Source: Vicinamibacteria bacterium (GTDB lineage Bacteria; Acidobacteriota; Vicinamibacteria; Vicinamibacterales; UBA2999). From it: 7,807 bases of DNA. Position numbers and translations under genes: made by a program. The stretch covers positions 1 to 7,807 of the forward strand of contig JAICEG010000251.1 in NCBI GenBank assembly GCA_025924295.1, read 5' to 3'. Positions 7,021 to 7,807 of the stretch are shown piece by piece. The notes under the pieces were generated by a model. That model was not told where the DNA came from, did no database searches, and was given only the letters and a program-made list of their open reading frames with translations. Within the stretch, counting starts at the first letter, position 1. The number at the start of each line of letters is the position of its first letter.

Positions 7021-7060
7021 GGCGACGGGATGTGGTCGTCCCACAACGCATGCCGTCGCC
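7021..7060 (-). terminator. Nested stem-loop in the gap between the DM13-like and OlsF-like genes
   Basis: Outer arms GGCGACGG (7021-7028) and CCGTCGCC (7053-7060) pair perfectly; inside them TGTGG (7031-7035) and CCACA (7041-7045) pair around a five-base loop. It begins 16 bases after the DM13-like stop codon on the minus strand, where a terminator would sit. There is no T-run after it, so it is not a classical Rho-independent terminator; it may stabilise or attenuate the message. Confidence 0.35.
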
Positions 7061-7076
7061 TGCACCCATGGCTCGG

Positions 7077-7502
7077 TTACTCCGTCGAATGGGATCCGAA
7101 CGACGCCTCACCGAGCAGAACCTCGGCATAGGCGCACCAGAACTGCACCCTCGCGATATCGGCGATGTAGGCGGGAAGCGTGATCGACCGATTCATCTTG
7201 TCGCCGAGCGTCCCCTTCACCGTCAGCTTCTGCACGAGATACACCCGGCCTTTCGAATCGACGACCTGCCAGTGCGGGTCGGGTGCATCCGGCGCCTTGA
7301 AGTCGTCCGACAACGTCAGGACCAACGAGCCGGTCGTGCCGGACAACGTCACGCGCCCGGTATTCGCCTTCACTCCCGCAAACGGCGTGCTGACCCGTCC
7401 CTGTGCCGACGGGATTGCCGCGGCAACCAACGTCGCAATCATGGTGATGGCGACGACGCCAGCCGCACGCCCTATCAAACTGCCTCGATAACCCTGTCGC
7501 AT
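7077..7502 (-). CDS. Small exported protein with a DM13-like domain
   Basis: The product has 141 residues. Residues about 12-35 are hydrophobic (AAGVVAITMIATLVAAAIPSAQG), a signal peptide or membrane anchor, so the rest lies outside the cytoplasm. Residues 43-136 resemble the DM13 domain: GRVTLSGTTGSLVLTLSDDFK, APDPHWQVVDSKGRVYLVQ, and a C-terminal FWCAYAEVLLGEASF with one cysteine (C123) where DM13 keeps its conserved cysteine. DM13 is suspected of a redox or electron-transfer role; no partner is visible here. I chose the ATG at 7500-7502 because AGGAGG lies eight bases upstream (7511-7516). A longer in-frame start at 7583 would put 27 residues ahead of the signal peptide and run into the debranching-enzyme remnant. 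The match is by pattern only. Confidence 0.62.
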   Translation of the reverse strand: MRQGYRGSLIGRAAGVVAITMIATLVAAAIPSAQGRVSTPFAGVKANTGRVTLSGTTGSLVLTLSDDFKAPDAPDPHWQVVDSKGRVYLVQKLTVKGTLGDKMNRSITLPAYIADIARVQFWCAYAEVLLGEASFGSHSTE

Positions 7503-7550
7503 TGCCGTGTCCTCCTGATGTGGCCGCGCACATCGGCGGCCTTCACTGCT

Positions 7551-7807
7551 TGCTTCGATGACGAGGAGGACGAAAGGTTTCATTCATCGCGCTGCGAGGA
7601 ATCTGTCTCGCATCCGATCGCATCGACGAGGGGCTGAGCCTCCTCCTCGAGTGGTCGCAGGCGATCTCTCCGAGGGCATGCTGCCCAATCGCTTTCCGGA
7701 TCGCGGCGAGACGCCGGAGTTCAACGCGGTGGACGCATCGCTCTGGTTCGTCGTCGCCGTCTATGAGCTGTTCGATGCTGCCGCGCGATGCGGACGCGCC
7801 ATCACCA
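7551..7807 (+). pseudogene. 5'-truncated, frameshifted remnant of glycogen debranching enzyme (amylo-alpha-1,6-glucosidase, GDE_C; partial at right edge)
   Basis: Two frames together give a recognisable debranching-enzyme catalytic segment. Positions 7565-7669 read GGRKVSFIALRG, then ICLASDRIDEGLSLLLEWSQAIS. From 7669, one frame over, the text is SEGMLPNRFPDRGETPEFNA, then VDASLWFVVAVYELFDAA. Family members read GRDTFIALRG...SEGMLPNRFPD...VDASLW in one frame. Deleting one CT from ATCTCTCC at about 7664-7671 joins them exactly (QAISEGMLPNRF), so a two-base duplication explains the break. The GRDT segment, with its conserved aspartate, is degraded to GRKVS. Before it, TGCTTCGATGAC (7551-7562, a third frame) may be the former WFDDWGRDT. 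The several hundred N-terminal residues of the family are missing: the DM13-like gene and its leader occupy that space. The remnant continues past the window. A sequencing error could cause the frameshift, but not the missing front half. Confidence 0.78.

Noticed and set aside
7503..7583. Longer N-terminus for the DM13-like protein, starting at 7583
   Set aside because: It would bury the signal peptide and overlap the remnant, while the ATG at 7502 has an ideal AGGAGG.
6912..7637. Plus-strand open frame of 241 codons
   Set aside because: It is antisense to the DM13-like gene and the start of the OlsF-like gene. Only its last part touches the debranching-enzyme remnant.

Overview
This is a GC-rich, densely coding bacterial window with no RNA genes, insertion sequences or CRISPR arrays that I can see. 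The mix of genes suggests a soil-type Acidobacteriota, perhaps Vicinamibacteria-like: a secreted GlcG-cupin protein, SMP-30 lactonase, a GAF-GAF sigma-54 activator, a STAS/ECF pair and an OlsF-like ornithine-lipid synthase. That placement is inference from gene content; no marker gene is present.

Left part (1-1988, minus strand). A two-gene unit encodes exported proteins: a GlcG/HbpS-like domain fused to a cupin, then, 10 bases downstream, an SMP-30/gluconolactonase-family protein with an N-terminal beta-sandwich-like extension. The second gene runs off the left edge. Together they look like periplasmic enzymes acting on sugar lactones or related small molecules. The 108-base gap at 1989-2096 separates this unit from the divergent regulator; I see no convincing promoter motif in it.

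Centre (2097-5288, plus strand). A FhlA-type GAF-GAF-AAA+-Fis sigma-54 activator is followed by a 148-base gap, a small STAS-domain protein and an ECF sigma factor. Three related inverted repeats cross the 3' end of the activator gene (4183-4251). A good candidate -24/-12 promoter (4345-4360) lies just before the STAS gene, with an IHF-like site between them. This is the layout of a sigma-54 enhancer-dependent promoter. I infer a cascade: small-molecule signal (GAF), sigma-54 activator, STAS plus ECF sigma, then unknown targets. No zinc-finger anti-sigma gene follows the ECF gene, and the STAS protein lacks the usual phosphorylatable serine.

Right part (5290-7502, minus strand). An OlsF-like fused acyltransferase (PlsC-like plus OlsB-like) ends one base from the ECF stop codon, convergently. 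Upstream of it, on the same strand, is a small exported DM13-like protein; a nested stem-loop lies in the 86-base gap between them. 

Right edge (about 7551-7807, plus strand). A decayed piece of a glycogen debranching enzyme is present. It is truncated at its 5' end, broken by at least one frameshift, and continues beyond the window. It is not visible as a single open frame.
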